Assembly (NCBI GenBank): GCA_002368175.1
Contig: AP018172.1
Span: 7,505,001 to 7,569,000 of the forward strand
Length of the DNA stretch: 64,000 nucleotides
Source: Calothrix sp. NIES-2098
Lineage (GTDB): Bacteria > Cyanobacteriota > Cyanobacteriia > Cyanobacteriales > Nostocaceae
Direction of reading: 5' to 3'
Positions within the stretch are counted from its first letter, which is position 1. Each line of letters starts with the position of its first letter. The notes under the pieces are model-generated. The model was not told the DNA's origin, did no database searches, and saw only the letters and a program-made list of their open reading frames with translations. Position numbers and translations under genes: made by a program. Of the stretch, positions 44,933 through 53,996 are shown in pieces.

Positions 44933-45763
44933 TTAAAAACCCATGAAGTTATAACCAACTCCGATTAACAAACCGATATCGGTATTGTCAAAAAAGCCAG
45001 CATTGACAGCAGCGGTGGCTGTAAATTGAGAAGTCAGAGGGAAATCAACACCGCCAGTAATTAAAAAGGCAGTTTGAGAGTTATCTCCAGTACTAAAGGC
45101 TGCACCTACTCCAACATAGGGCGCAAGTGGTAAGGGTTCGCTAAATGGATCTGCTACTTGCTGGAAGGAAAAGTCATAGGTTATGGGAACTAATATCGTA
45201 GTATTGTCCCCTAATATTGCTGATGGTCGCACTGAGATAGTATTTGTCAGCCCGATTTTGCTAATGACTGCAAAATTACCATCACCTAAAGCTGAATCAT
45301 TGCCACTAAAACCGATGTTACCAGCAACACCAATATAGCTTCTACCACCACGGGTAGGTCTACCTGGGTCGATATCTGCTTGCGCCACTGTAGTATCAGA
45401 TGGTTTAGAAGTAGACTCTTGTGGAGTCGATTCTGGGTTTTGAGTGACAAACCCAGCGGCTGAGGTGATGGCTGTACCAGGAATAGGTGTAACTATGCGG
45501 CTAGCAGTTTCTTGTGTAGCAGCGTTAGGGAACTGCTGCTTTACCGCTAAATTTTCAGTTTCACTGGGTAGTGTTTGGCTTGTCGCCTCTACTTCAGTAG
45601 TTAATTGTTTGGGAGACTCAAAAGTTGCGCTAGACTCGCTTAACTGCTGACTGCTTGAGGTATCTACTGTTTGAGCTAAGGTAGGTAAGCTAGTACCTAA
45701 AATCGCTAAAGCTGCTAGACTAGGCAGCCAAAAAGCACTTTTACGAAGAAAAATAGTATTCAC
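44933..45763 (-). CDS. Outer-membrane beta-barrel protein, function unknown
   Basis: 276 residues from GTG 45763, chosen because TCAGGAG lies five bases before it; the open frame extends to an ATG at 45820 without such a site. Signal peptide LAALAILGTSLPTLAQ. A long Ser/Thr/Glu-rich disordered stretch follows (residues about 30-120). The C-terminal 150 residues alternate like an eight-strand barrel (SYIGVAGNIGFSG, APYVGVGAAFSTG, GLLIGVGYNFMGF) and end in Phe. No family name can be given. Confidence 0.75.
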   Translation of the reverse strand: MNTIFLRKSAFWLPSLAALAILGTSLPTLAQTVDTSSSQQLSESSATFESPKQLTTEVEATSQTLPSETENLAVKQQFPNAATQETASRIVTPIPGTAITSAAGFVTQNPESTPQESTSKPSDTTVAQADIDPGRPTRGGRSYIGVAGNIGFSGNDSALGDGNFAVISKIGLTNTISVRPSAILGDNTTILVPITYDFSFQQVADPFSEPLPLAPYVGVGAAFSTGDNSQTAFLITGGVDFPLTSQFTATAAVNAGFFDNTDIGLLIGVGYNFMGF

Positions 45764-45967
45764 ATTCACTCCTGACAGAATATTGCCACACATAGATAAA
45801 GGTTTTTTGTGTTGACTCAAGAAACCTTAGCAATATTCAACCATTTAACACGAAAAAATTAATTCTTACATCCTGTATTTGACGGAATTAGCTAGGATTT
45901 GAACCTCAAGATGAGTGCTACAACCTGCTGGTGATAAATGCTTATAGTTTTGAAATTAGCTGTAATT

Positions 45968-46003
45968 AAAAACTCACTTCGCTGCGCCGAATTTGGCGCA
46001 GCG
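45968..46003 (-). terminator. Terminator of the beta-lactamase-like gene
   Basis: CGCTGCGCC (45980-45988) and GGCGCAGCG (45995-46003) pair perfectly over nine bases with a six-base loop; on the minus strand TTTTT follows after seven bases. It is 14 bases after the stop of the gene at 46017. Confidence 0.7.
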
Positions 46004-46016
46004 CGATGAGAAGGTA

Positions 46017-46958
46017 CTATTGCAAACTGCTGACGGCTTCGGTAATTAGCTTGGAGATAAAAGGTAAAATAGCTCGGTTTTTAGCGTTGGCTTTGCCTTC
46101 AGTAAATACTACTAAAAGATAAGGATGGCGATCGCGGATCTCAATGTATGCTGCATCGTGGCGTACTTGGCTTGTCCAGCCAGCTTTTGACCAAAGTTGC
46201 GCATCTTGGGGAATTCCACCGCCCAAAAAACCGGTGACTTGGTCTTCTTCGACATCAGTAGGTAGATCGTCAGGCTTGAGGTTGCGTTTGAGCAAAGTCA
46301 TCATCTGTTGCGATCGCCCGCTGGAAACTGCCACACCCCCCACAATACTATGTAATAATCGGGCGATCGCATTTGTTGTCAGCATATTGCGATTTTCTAG
46401 CATTTCCCCATAAAATGCCCTCTCCCTACCATAGGGCCCATCACCCCAAGTTTTTTGGCAGACGTTAATCGTCTCCATTTCTTCCCAACCTAAAGACTGA
46501 AAATAGCGGTTGACAAAATTACGTTGCGATTTCCAAGTTTCAAAGGGGCCGGGGGGTAATTCTGGTCCAGAAGTTGTGCCGGTTAGTACATCCACAACCA
46601 AGCTGGTAGCATCGTTGCTGGAGTCCACAATCATATCGCGGATGGCTCTTTCCAAGTCTTTGGAAGTCTGTACCATTCCTTTTTCTAGCCATTCGTGGAT
46701 TGCTACCAAGTAAAACAACTTCACCACACTGGCTGGGTAAATCCTCTCGACACCGCGATAAGTAAAACCACGTACAGAATGGTTCCAAAAAGCATCTGGA
46801 GTTAAGGCTCCACCAGTATTTACTAGTACAGGCGGATCGTAGACAATCCAAGTCAGAGCAATTTGGTTCCGCGCTAATGTGGGAAATGCTGCCCAAGTCG
46901 CTTCTAAAATGCTTGACCCTAGATTTTCGAGTTGTTCGTCTTTTCGGAAGAAAATCAT
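46017..46958 (-). CDS. Class A beta-lactamase-like serine hydrolase
   Basis: 313 residues. The Ser-x-x-Lys site is S77-V-V-K80 (RIYPASVVKLFYL) and the second motif is SSNDATS (S-x-N), as in class A beta-lactamases and transpeptidase-like enzymes. The third K-T/S-G motif appears only as KAGWTSQ. No signal peptide, so a role in antibiotic resistance is doubtful; a cell-wall or cyanophycin-type peptidase role is possible. Divergent, 22 bases apart, from a cell-wall peptidase gene. Confidence 0.85.
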   Translation of the reverse strand: MIFFRKDEQLENLGSSILEATWAAFPTLARNQIALTWIVYDPPVLVNTGGALTPDAFWNHSVRGFTYRGVERIYPASVVKLFYLVAIHEWLEKGMVQTSKDLERAIRDMIVDSSNDATSLVVDVLTGTTSGPELPPGPFETWKSQRNFVNRYFQSLGWEEMETINVCQKTWGDGPYGRERAFYGEMLENRNMLTTNAIARLLHSIVGGVAVSSGRSQQMMTLLKRNLKPDDLPTDVEEDQVTGFLGGGIPQDAQLWSKAGWTSQVRHDAAYIEIRDRHPYLLVVFTEGKANAKNRAILPFISKLITEAVSSLQ

Positions 46959-46980
46959 ATTTAGTTATTAACCTTACAGA

Positions 46981-47685
46981 ATGCTCTCTAATCAAAAATC
47001 CATCATCCAAAATCTCTCAGCGGCTGAGTACAATTGTCTCGCTGACCTCAACTTATATGATTCTCCTGAATGTACGCGCCTGGCAACTCAAGCCGCTTCT
47101 GGGCGACATCTGCGGGTAACATCAAATTATCAAGATGCAGCTGTTGAGGTGTATTTATGTGAAGATGACTATCCAGGGTGGGTGTCTCTTGCTGATGTGG
47201 GTTTATTACAAAGAGCTACTTTACCCTATCGGGCGACAATATTGTCTGAATCTGAGATTAAAAAACTGCTACCAGAGGCGATCGCTTTTACGCACAAAGC
47301 AATGCAACAATCAAATTATTACCTTTGGGGCGGTACTGTCGGGCCAAATTACGATTGTTCTGGGTTGATGCAAGCCGCTTTTGTGTCTGTGGGTATTTGG
47401 CTACCTAGAGATGCTTATCAACAGGAAGCTTTTACGCAACCAATTACTATTGCAGAATTAGAACCAGGAGATTTGATATTTTTTGGCACTCCTCAAAAAG
47501 CAACTCATGTCGGACTTTATTTGGGAGATGGTTGCTATATCCATAGTTCGGGGAAAGATAAGGGACGAAATGGAATTGGAATTGACCGACTATCGGAACA
47601 GGGAGATGAGGTGAGTCGGTCATATTATCAGCAGCTGCGCGGTGCTGGCAGAGTTATCAAGAGTTACGAACCACAGAGACGCTGA
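46981..47685 (+). CDS. NlpC/P60 cell-wall endopeptidase with N-terminal SH3b domains
   Basis: 234 residues. N-terminal bacterial SH3-like part (YNCLADLNLYDSPECTRLATQ...) and C-terminal NlpC/P60 domain with catalytic C126 (YDCSGLM), H176 (THVGLYLGDG) and H188 (YIHSS). The length and these exact positions match the gamma-D-glutamyl-L-diamino acid endopeptidases of Anabaena variabilis and Nostoc punctiforme whose structures are known. It cleaves cell-wall tetra/tripeptides during peptidoglycan recycling. No signal peptide: cytoplasmic. Followed by a GT2 gene after 14 bases. Confidence 0.94.
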   Translation: MLSNQKSIIQNLSAAEYNCLADLNLYDSPECTRLATQAASGRHLRVTSNYQDAAVEVYLCEDDYPGWVSLADVGLLQRATLPYRATILSESEIKKLLPEAIAFTHKAMQQSNYYLWGGTVGPNYDCSGLMQAAFVSVGIWLPRDAYQQEAFTQPITIAELEPGDLIFFGTPQKATHVGLYLGDGCYIHSSGKDKGRNGIGIDRLSEQGDEVSRSYYQQLRGAGRVIKSYEPQRR

Positions 47686-47699
47686 GGACGCAGAGGAAT

Positions 47700-48713
47700 A
47701 TGAGGAGTGGGTTGGTTTCAGACAGAACAAGTAGCGAAAATGGGGCGATTTTGGCAATTGTCCCAGATATTTCGGTGGTGGTGCCGGTGCGTGATGAAGT
47801 GGAAAGTTTGCCTTTATTATTAGAGGCGATCGCTTCTTGCTTGATTGAGCATCAGTTAACCTATGAAATTATTTGTGTAGATGATGGTTCAACTGATGGT
47901 TCGGCGGATTTTCTCAAGCAACAAGCACAAATCCGCAATGATTTAAAAGCGGTGATTCTGCGGCGTAACTACGGTCAAACTGCGGCAATGGCGGCGGGTT
48001 TTAATTATGCTGTGGGTAAGGTTATTGTCACGTTAGATGCGGATTTGCAAAACGACCCAGCTGATATCCCGATACTGTTAATTAAGTTGGAGGAAGGCTA
48101 CGATTTGGTCAGTGGTTGGCGACACAAACGCCAAGACGCAGCTTTGTCGCGGTTACTTCCCTCGAAAATTGCCAACTGGCTGATTGGTAATATCACCGGA
48201 GTGAAGTTACATGATTATGGCTGTTCTCTCAAAGCCTATCGTGCCGAAGTTTTGGCAGATATGAATCTGTACGGAGAACTGCATCGTTTTTTACCAGCCC
48301 TAGCTTACATTGAAGGTGCAAGAATTACAGAAATCCCTGTGCGCCACCATCCCCGGCGTTTTGGTCGCAGTAAGTACGGGTTATCACGTACTTTCCGGGT
48401 AATGATGGATTTATTAACTATTTCCTTTATGAAGAAGTTTCTCACCAAACCCATGCACGTTTTTGGGCTATTGGGCTTACTCTCAATGGTGATAGGGGCA
48501 GGTATTGGAATTTACTTGACTTTTATCAAATTGGTTTGGGGTGAAATGATTGGCAATCGCCCATTGTTGATTTTAGCGGTTTTGCTCTTGGTGACAGGGG
48601 TACAGTTGTTTTGCTTTGGTCTTCTGGCAGAGTTGTTGATGCGTACCTACCATGAATCTCAAGGTAGACCAATCTATCGGGTGCGGGAAGTGGTAGCAAA
48701 AAATATTAACTAA
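47700..48713 (+). CDS. Family 2 glycosyltransferase with two C-terminal membrane segments
   Basis: 337 residues. GT-A fold: VVVPVRDEVESLPLLLEAI, CVDDGSTDGS, DADLQNDP (metal-binding DxD-like) and QxxRW-type region; two membrane helices near 260-285 and 295-320. It resembles dolichol/undecaprenyl-phosphate sugar transferases (ArnC/DPM-like) that load a sugar onto a lipid carrier. ATG 47700; the next gene (MFS) starts 46 bases later. Confidence 0.9.
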   Translation: MRSGLVSDRTSSENGAILAIVPDISVVVPVRDEVESLPLLLEAIASCLIEHQLTYEIICVDDGSTDGSADFLKQQAQIRNDLKAVILRRNYGQTAAMAAGFNYAVGKVIVTLDADLQNDPADIPILLIKLEEGYDLVSGWRHKRQDAALSRLLPSKIANWLIGNITGVKLHDYGCSLKAYRAEVLADMNLYGELHRFLPALAYIEGARITEIPVRHHPRRFGRSKYGLSRTFRVMMDLLTISFMKKFLTKPMHVFGLLGLLSMVIGAGIGIYLTFIKLVWGEMIGNRPLLILAVLLLVTGVQLFCFGLLAELLMRTYHESQGRPIYRVREVVAKNIN

Positions 48714-48759
48714 CGTAACAATAAGAGAAAAACACGTTTAGTATTCAACTGCATCTGCC

Positions 48760-49992
48760 TTGAAAGTCCTTAATAATCTTGACTCTCAGTTACGACGTAA
48801 CCTGCTGGCGTTATTTACAGCAGGTTTATTATTCTGGTCTAGTTTGGCTGCGTTATTACCAACGCTACCACTCTATATGGAAGATTTAGGTGCAACCAAG
48901 CAACAAATTGGCATTGTACTGGGTAGTTTTGCCATTGGGATGTTGCTATTTCGCTCTGTATTTGGCAGGTTAGCAGATCGACGGGGGCGGAAAATAGTCT
49001 TACTAATTGGGATGCTAGTCAATGCGATCGCACCCCTTGGTTACATAGTAGTGCAATCAATTCCTGGGTTGATGGCAGTGCGGGCTTTTCATGGGTTAAG
49101 TATCGCGGCTTTTACTACAGGTTACTTAGCACTGGTAGCAGATTTATCACCAGAAAAAAATCGCGGTGAGATCATGGGTTACATGAGTCTGGTGACACCG
49201 ATTGGTGCAGCTATTGGCCCGGCTTTAGGAGGGTATTTACAAGCAGCGAGTGGTTATACGCTGTTATTTTTGTTGTCTGTGAGTTTGTCTGTGGTTGGAT
49301 TATTATGTCTTGTACCAATTGTCAATCCCCCAATCCACAAACAGCAACAGTTTGACAGCAATAATGACAAATTTTGGCGACTTTTATTTAGTCCGAGGAT
49401 AAGAGTTTTAGCAAGCATCATGCTGATGATTGGTTTGGTTTTTGGGGCTTTGCACACCTTTGTACCTTTATATATCAAGGCAGCTAGAGTAAATTTAAAC
49501 GCAGGTTTGTTTTATACAGTTGGCGCACTTGCAAGTTTTAGCGTGCGATTTTTTACTGGCAAAGCTAGCGATCGCTATGGTAGAGGTTTATTTATTACTT
49601 TGAGTCTGGTTATTTATGCTGTGTCCATGATTTTGCTATGGAAAGCTAGCAGCGCCAATATATTCTTAATAGCAGGAGTTTTAGAGGGTGCTGGTTCTGG
49701 TATCCTGATGCCGATGATTTCTACTGTGGTTGCAGATCGGGCACTACCACAAGAAAGGGGAAGGGTATTTTCTCTCTGTATTATGGGGTTAGATGTGGGA
49801 ATTGCGATCGCTAGTCCTGTTTTCGGTTCAGTCGCCGAACAAGTTGGCTACCCCAATATGTTTGGTTTTTGCGCTGGTTTAACTGCGATCGCATTGCTAA
49901 TTTTCCTTACCCAGTCCAACAAAAACCTCTCCGGTTCCCTGCGCTTTGCTTTGGGCCGTGGCAAAGATGCTTATTCCCTCAATCAATCTTGA
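48760..49992 (+). CDS. MFS transporter, multidrug-efflux-like
   Basis: 410 residues from TTG 48760; the next ATG would remove the first membrane helix, so TTG is preferred. 12 membrane segments, MFS signature GRLADRRGRKIVLL after helix 2 and SDRYGRGLFI after helix 8. DHA1-type layout (RGEIMGYMSLVTPIGAAIGPALGGYL). Substrate unknown. Closely downstream of the GT2 gene and followed by a strong terminator, so these two end the same transcript. Confidence 0.88.
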   Translation: MKVLNNLDSQLRRNLLALFTAGLLFWSSLAALLPTLPLYMEDLGATKQQIGIVLGSFAIGMLLFRSVFGRLADRRGRKIVLLIGMLVNAIAPLGYIVVQSIPGLMAVRAFHGLSIAAFTTGYLALVADLSPEKNRGEIMGYMSLVTPIGAAIGPALGGYLQAASGYTLLFLLSVSLSVVGLLCLVPIVNPPIHKQQQFDSNNDKFWRLLFSPRIRVLASIMLMIGLVFGALHTFVPLYIKAARVNLNAGLFYTVGALASFSVRFFTGKASDRYGRGLFITLSLVIYAVSMILLWKASSANIFLIAGVLEGAGSGILMPMISTVVADRALPQERGRVFSLCIMGLDVGIAIASPVFGSVAEQVGYPNMFGFCAGLTAIALLIFLTQSNKNLSGSLRFALGRGKDAYSLNQS

Positions 49993-49999
49993 TATAAAG

Positions 50000-50029
50000 A
50001 AAAAGACGCAATACTGATTGCGTCTTTTT
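50000..50029. terminator. Terminator after the MFS gene
   Basis: AAAAAGACGCAAT (50000-50012), 4-base loop, ATTGCGTCTTTTT (50017-50029): a perfect 13-bp stem ending in T5. It may also stop transcription of the minus-strand tRNA-Arg. Confidence 0.92.
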
Positions 50030-50040
50030 CTGTTAATTAA

Positions 50041-50114
50041 CGGGCGAGGAGGGATTCGAACCCCCGACACCGTGGTCCGTAGCCACGTGCTCTAGTCCAC
50101 TGAGCTACACGCCC
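50041..50114 (-). tRNA. tRNA-Arg(ACG)
   Basis: 74 bases. Acceptor GGGCGTG/CTCGCCC pairs except for a T6-T67 mismatch; D arm GTAGCTCAGTGGACTAGAGC; anticodon loop CTACGGA (anticodon ACG, normally read with inosine at A34); T arm GGGGGTTCGAATCCCTC. Discriminator G. CCA not encoded. Reads CGT/CGC/CGA. Confidence 0.92.
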
Positions 50115-50148
50115 CTGCCAGGAAATTATATTAACACGTTCTCCCAAA

Positions 50149-50658
50149 ATGATGCAAGAAGATTTTTCATCTAATTCTGCCAACTTAACCCATCTCGATC
50201 GCCAAGGGCAGGCACAGATGGTAGATGTGTCAGAAAAAGTGCCGACAGTTCGCCAAGCTGTAGCTGTTGCCCAGGTGCGAATGCTGCCAGAAACTTTTGC
50301 TGCTATCCAAGCTGGGAATGCTCCCAAAGGGGATGTGTTAGGAACTGCGAGGATAGCTGGAATTATGGCAGCTAAACAGACAGCTAATTTAATTCCTTTG
50401 TGTCATCCCTTGCCATTGCAGAAAGTCGAAGTCGAAGCGATCGCTGATGCTGAACTTCCAGGCTATAAAATTTATGCCACCGTGAAAACTAAAGCTGAAA
50501 CTGGGGTAGAAATGGAAGCTTTAACTGCTGTTTCTGTTGCGGCTTTAACTTTATACGATATGGCGAAGGCTTTAGAGAAATCGATTCAAATTGAATCTAT
50601 TCGGTTAATTAGCAAAACTGGCGGAAAATCAGGAGATTATTCCCCGCCAGCAGTTTAA
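50149..50658 (+). CDS. moaC: Cyclic pyranopterin monophosphate synthase MoaC
   Basis: 169 residues. MoaC hallmarks: MVDVSEKVPTVRQAVA at the N-terminus, KGDVLGTARIAGIMAAKQT, NLIPLCHPLPL, TGVEMEALTAVSVAALTLYDM and KTGGKSGDY. It acts after MoaA in molybdenum-cofactor synthesis, in the cytoplasm. The family is a hexamer. Start at either of two adjacent ATG codons. Alone here; other moa genes are not in the window. Confidence 0.96.
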   Translation: MMQEDFSSNSANLTHLDRQGQAQMVDVSEKVPTVRQAVAVAQVRMLPETFAAIQAGNAPKGDVLGTARIAGIMAAKQTANLIPLCHPLPLQKVEVEAIADAELPGYKIYATVKTKAETGVEMEALTAVSVAALTLYDMAKALEKSIQIESIRLISKTGGKSGDYSPPAV

Positions 50659-50659
50659 T

Positions 50660-50857
50660 CTACTCCAGTTCGCCTAGAGCTTCGCTGAGATCGGTGGGAC
50701 TTTCAAATTCTTCATCTTCAGGTAATTGCTCTAAGATTGAGATTATTTCCTCATCCGCACCTTGTTCTTGAGCGTGCTGAATCAATTCTTCTGTGGTAGC
50801 GGGATAGTCAACACCTTTCAGGTATTTTTGGACTGAAATCGGGTTAGCTTTAGCCAT
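50660..50857 (-). CDS. DUF2795-like small protein
   Basis: 65 residues from ATG 50857 (GAGGT eight bases upstream); ATG 50863 would be too close to that site. ISVQKYLKGVDYPATTEELIQHAQEQGADEEII is the DUF2795 pattern, a small winged-helix-like fold with unknown function. Acidic C-terminus (LPEDEEFESPTDLSEAL). It overlaps nothing and abuts the moaC stop, convergently. The following 50858-51166 gap holds only AT-rich DNA. Confidence 0.8.
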   Translation of the reverse strand: MAKANPISVQKYLKGVDYPATTEELIQHAQEQGADEEIISILEQLPEDEEFESPTDLSEALGELE

Positions 50858-51166
50858 TTCCATCCACCTCTAAAGTTCATTTTCATATTCACAAGTGGAT
50901 CTATTAACTCCCTCTACCAAAAGAAGAATCATTTATCAAATATCAAGATTTAAATTCATCCAATTGGTTGATGCACTAATTTCTATTTATATATTTTTAG
51001 ATATCAATAAATTCTTTTAAAAATTAATTTCAATGTTATAGCAATCCTAAATCATTTTAACTGATAGAACTTGCTTATGCTTGCAACGCGATTACTGCTT
51101 GCAGGTAAGATCTGTATCAATAGGATTCTAGTACTCGTTGAATAATTGTGTTAGGTGTAAGAGCAG

Positions 51167-51679
51167 ATGGCTATTAATAATGGATTGATTCTTACGCTTG
51201 TTATCCCGATCGCAACAAGTCTAGCTATTGGCTATGGTTTTGGCGTTAAAGCTCAACGTTTACCCTTTAAAGCAGAAATTGGGTTTAGTGAGAAGCAATT
51301 GCAATTTCTAAAATGGTGGGTCAAGTTAGCCTTGGTTGCTGGAGTTTTGTTACCTATATGCTTGTTATCTCTGGCTTGGAGGCAATCATCTTCATGGGTA
51401 TTCTGGGGGAGTTACCTATTGATAGTAGCTATACAACTTCTGAGCGAACGTGTCTTTAGTCGCTCCCTTGTGCCAAGTATTGTTGTACCCATTGGTTTCT
51501 TCTACACAGCTTTTCGGTTGTGGCAACTGCTAGATGGATTCGCGCAATTAAGATTTTCCTATTTGACATTGGTGGGTTTTGGCGTTGTTGTGTTGTTTTG
51601 GGTTGCTAACTTAGTAATGTTGATGGTGATGGCCATTCCCACAATCTTTATAGGTTCGGAGTCAATGTCACAATCTTAA
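51167..51679 (+). CDS. Hypothetical integral membrane protein
   Basis: 170 residues with about five hydrophobic segments (ILTLVIPIATSLAIGYGFG; ALVAGVLLPICLLSLA; SYLLIVAIQLLSERVF; TLVGFGVVVLFWVANLVMLMVM). ATG 51167 preceded by AGAGCAG. No named family recognised, no motif for catalysis. Likely a small conserved cyanobacterial membrane protein. Confidence 0.65.
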   Translation: MAINNGLILTLVIPIATSLAIGYGFGVKAQRLPFKAEIGFSEKQLQFLKWWVKLALVAGVLLPICLLSLAWRQSSSWVFWGSYLLIVAIQLLSERVFSRSLVPSIVVPIGFFYTAFRLWQLLDGFAQLRFSYLTLVGFGVVVLFWVANLVMLMVMAIPTIFIGSESMSQS

Positions 51680-51930
51680 TTTTGGTCTGTAAGAGTCTGC
51701 TTATCAAAATTCTCCACCTGACTACAGTTACGTAAAATTTGTTATTTGTAATCACTTTTTTGCAAAGTTTTCAGACATTTCCATTAGTTGGCTCAGTTCC
51801 ATCGTGCTGTACTATTAATGCTGCCGTTCAGTTTCCAGGTAAATTTGCCCTATTGTTTGTCTCTAATAGCAACTTCACCCTCAAGACCCTTAGAATAATT
51901 AGGGTGTGTTGAAATATGTAACAATTATTT

Positions 51931-52188
51931 ATGCCTCCTCGTTGGCCTACCAAACCCGATCGCCAAGACCCAGCCTACCGCAAGATAGATGACAGAATGA
52001 ATTTTGCCGTACACGTGGCGATCGCAGCTACGATTAATTCTGGGCTATGGTTTTTCCACAATCTCAAAGCAGCTACCTGGGAATGGTTGCCTTGGGTAAC
52101 GGTAAGTTGGATTGTTGTATTGTTAGGGCATTTTATTTATATCAGTGCGATCGCCAATTACTCCGATACACCACCAAAATCTACCTAA
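51931..52188 (+). CDS. 2TM domain protein
   Basis: 85 residues. DPAYRKIDDRMNFAVHVAIAATINSGLWF and TWEWLPWVTVSWIVVLLGHFI give the two-helix hairpin of the 2TM family: cytoplasmic N-terminus and conserved Trp. Role in the family unknown. Nothing adjacent suggests a partner. Confidence 0.8.
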   Translation: MPPRWPTKPDRQDPAYRKIDDRMNFAVHVAIAATINSGLWFFHNLKAATWEWLPWVTVSWIVVLLGHFIYISAIANYSDTPPKST

Positions 52189-52307
52189 AGAGAGACTACT
52201 GCTACTAGGGCGATGTAACCTGTGACTGTCGAGTCAGCCTAACTAATTGCGCGATAATATTAAATAGCCTGAGAGTTAGCGCTCTTTATTGATATAGGGT
52301 TATTTTT

Positions 52308-52616
52308 ATGGCTAAGACGAACACTACAGAAGTGCTAGAAGCCCTAGCAGCCGAAATTGGGGAAAACGTCTACATAGACATTGCTAAGTGGCATCTTTAT
52401 TTATCAAATGCCAAACTCCATACAGTGGTAGCCGAACAGCTGTATCCCTTAATTACTTCTAATACTGTTAATGAAGATAGAGTTACGGCTGTATTAGCTT
52501 CCATTCCTGTTAAAATTGGTGGTGGGAGGAAAGAAATCCCCTTGATCGATTTACTACCCCTGCAATGCCAGGTAAATTTAGTAGATATTTTAGAAAAATT
52601 CCAACGAGAGTTTTAA
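52308..52616 (+). CDS. DUF3181 family protein
   Basis: 102 residues. Starts AEIGENVYIDIAKWHLYL and ends in a charged helix (LVDILEKFQREF), as in the small cyanobacterial/plastid DUF3181 proteins. Soluble, no Cys-rich motif. Function unknown. ATG has TTTATGG context without strong ribosome site. Followed 62 bases later by another small gene. Confidence 0.8.
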   Translation: MAKTNTTEVLEALAAEIGENVYIDIAKWHLYLSNAKLHTVVAEQLYPLITSNTVNEDRVTAVLASIPVKIGGGRKEIPLIDLLPLQCQVNLVDILEKFQREF

Positions 52617-52678
52617 CTTCTCTACTTTAAGTGTCCATACTGGCTCTTGCAGCACCCTCTTTGAAGAGGTATCAGGAC

Positions 52679-52900
52679 ATGAATACATATCAGTTCCACG
52701 ATGAATATACCCTAGCGGAAACAGCAGAGAAACTCGGTAAAAAAGCTTTGGAGTTGGGTTTAATACCTAGTTTTGTGGTGCGTTATTTTCCTGATAGCAG
52801 ACAATATTACATTCCTAGCGAAAAAGAATCTGAACCTTTAACACCAGAACAAGCATATATGCGGTTAAAGAAACTAGTTGAACAATCTGGGAAAGCTTAA
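52679..52900 (+). CDS. Conserved hypothetical small protein
   Basis: 73 residues from ATG 52679; the upstream GTG extension (16 residues) is unlike cytoplasmic sequence and the site GAGG lies upstream of this ATG. Sequence YTLAETAEKLGKKALELGLIP is an amphipathic helix, followed by SFVVRYFPDSRQYYIPS. No domain recognised. Confidence 0.6.
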   Translation: MNTYQFHDEYTLAETAEKLGKKALELGLIPSFVVRYFPDSRQYYIPSEKESEPLTPEQAYMRLKKLVEQSGKA

Positions 52901-53041
52901 CCAAGCAATTCCTTTGTTCAATAGCCAATTGGCTAACATCGATCGTTAAATATGCAAATTAGCGATCGCTACAAGTAATAAACTTTAGCCATCAACCTCA
53001 GTTGTGGTTAGATTTTCGGCAAATTTAGTGAGGTGAATTAT

Positions 53042-53269
53042 ATGTTTTTACAAATTAAAGATACTAAAGATCTCATCAAAATAGTCGATTTTGACGAATT
53101 GATCGATCCCAACAGTGATACTGTTCACGGACAAGATCAAGAAGGTCAAGAAGAACAAGAAACAGATATCTTTAAAAAAGACGAGCTAGTTTTTCCTTCG
53201 GGAGAAAGCCTACCACGCTGTTGGATAGATGCTAACTATAGACAAGTTAGCTATAGAAAAGCTAGCTAA
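53042..53269 (+). CDS. Hypothetical small acidic protein
   Basis: 75 residues from ATG 53042, with GAGGTG seven bases upstream; the GTG at 53033 is therefore not used. Acidic stretch DFDELIDPNSDTVHGQDQEG. The C-terminus (LVFPSGESLPRCWIDANYR) is conserved-looking. No family recognised. Ends before a hairpin shared with the ABA4-like gene. Confidence 0.6.
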   Translation: MFLQIKDTKDLIKIVDFDELIDPNSDTVHGQDQEGQEEQETDIFKKDELVFPSGESLPRCWIDANYRQVSYRKAS

Positions 53270-53276
53270 AGCTGGA

Positions 53277-53311
53277 TGGGTAATAGGCTGTTTGTCATTA
53301 CCTATTACCCA
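53277..53311. terminator. Convergent terminator
   Basis: TGGGTAATAGG (53277-53287) and CCTATTACCCA (53301-53311) pair perfectly over eleven bases, with AAAAAT after the stem. It serves the small acidic gene and the opposite-strand ABA4-like gene. Confidence 0.8.
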
Positions 53312-53315
53312 AAAA

Positions 53316-53795
53316 TTAGCTATTACTGGATGAGATAGCTTTATCTGCTACTGTTTCTGCTTCCCGTTCGGTAGAGAAAGATAATGTTTTAGTTATCCAG
53401 TAAGTCAAAATGTGAGATAAAACGCCCAAAGGCCCCGCAAATAAACACAAGACAAGGGAATGAATTGTCCAAATACCTGTTGTTTGTCCTTGCCAATATA
53501 TCCATCTTCCGACAAATAAATCCATCACCAGAAAATGAATCCACCCAGTCGCAGCAGCTTTTTCATCAGCAAAAAATCTGGCAATATCAGCTAACTGCGG
53601 ATTAGATAAAGCTTGGGCATTTTCTGGTGTAATGCTGGTGATGAACAAATATAAATATGCCCCAGCTAAAGGTACAAAGGGTATATATGATTCCATGATC
53701 CGCCGAGTAACTTTCCAATTAGGTAGGAGAATCATCAATGCCCAAAAAGGTAAAACAAAAAGATTGGCAACGTTAAATAGTTGAGTGATGTTCAT
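53316..53795 (-). CDS. ABA4-like (DUF4281) membrane protein
   Basis: 159 residues from ATG 53795 (MNITQLFNVANLFVLPFWALMI), the family start; the open frame adds 13 residues upstream without a ribosome site. Four hydrophobic segments; LVMDLFVGRWIYWQGQ and LCLFAGPLGVLSHIL are ABA4 signatures. Plant ABA4 is needed for neoxanthin formation. In cyanobacteria the role is unproven; related four-helix proteins make or bind carotenoids. Confidence 0.85.
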   Translation of the reverse strand: MNITQLFNVANLFVLPFWALMILLPNWKVTRRIMESYIPFVPLAGAYLYLFITSITPENAQALSNPQLADIARFFADEKAAATGWIHFLVMDLFVGRWIYWQGQTTGIWTIHSLVLCLFAGPLGVLSHILTYWITKTLSFSTEREAETVADKAISSSNS

Positions 53796-53996
53796 AGATG
53801 TTATTGCTTGCGATTGGTGGCTTAACTCTGCCACAAATTATCCTACTCCTAAAATGGTTTCATGGAGAAATATAACAAGCAATATTTGAGCAATTTTCTG
53901 TTTTAGTTAGCTGCGAAACTTGATTCCCAAATATGGACGCGATCGCAGATTTTGACCAACCAAAACAAAACCAAATATTCATTGAATAATTTCTTA

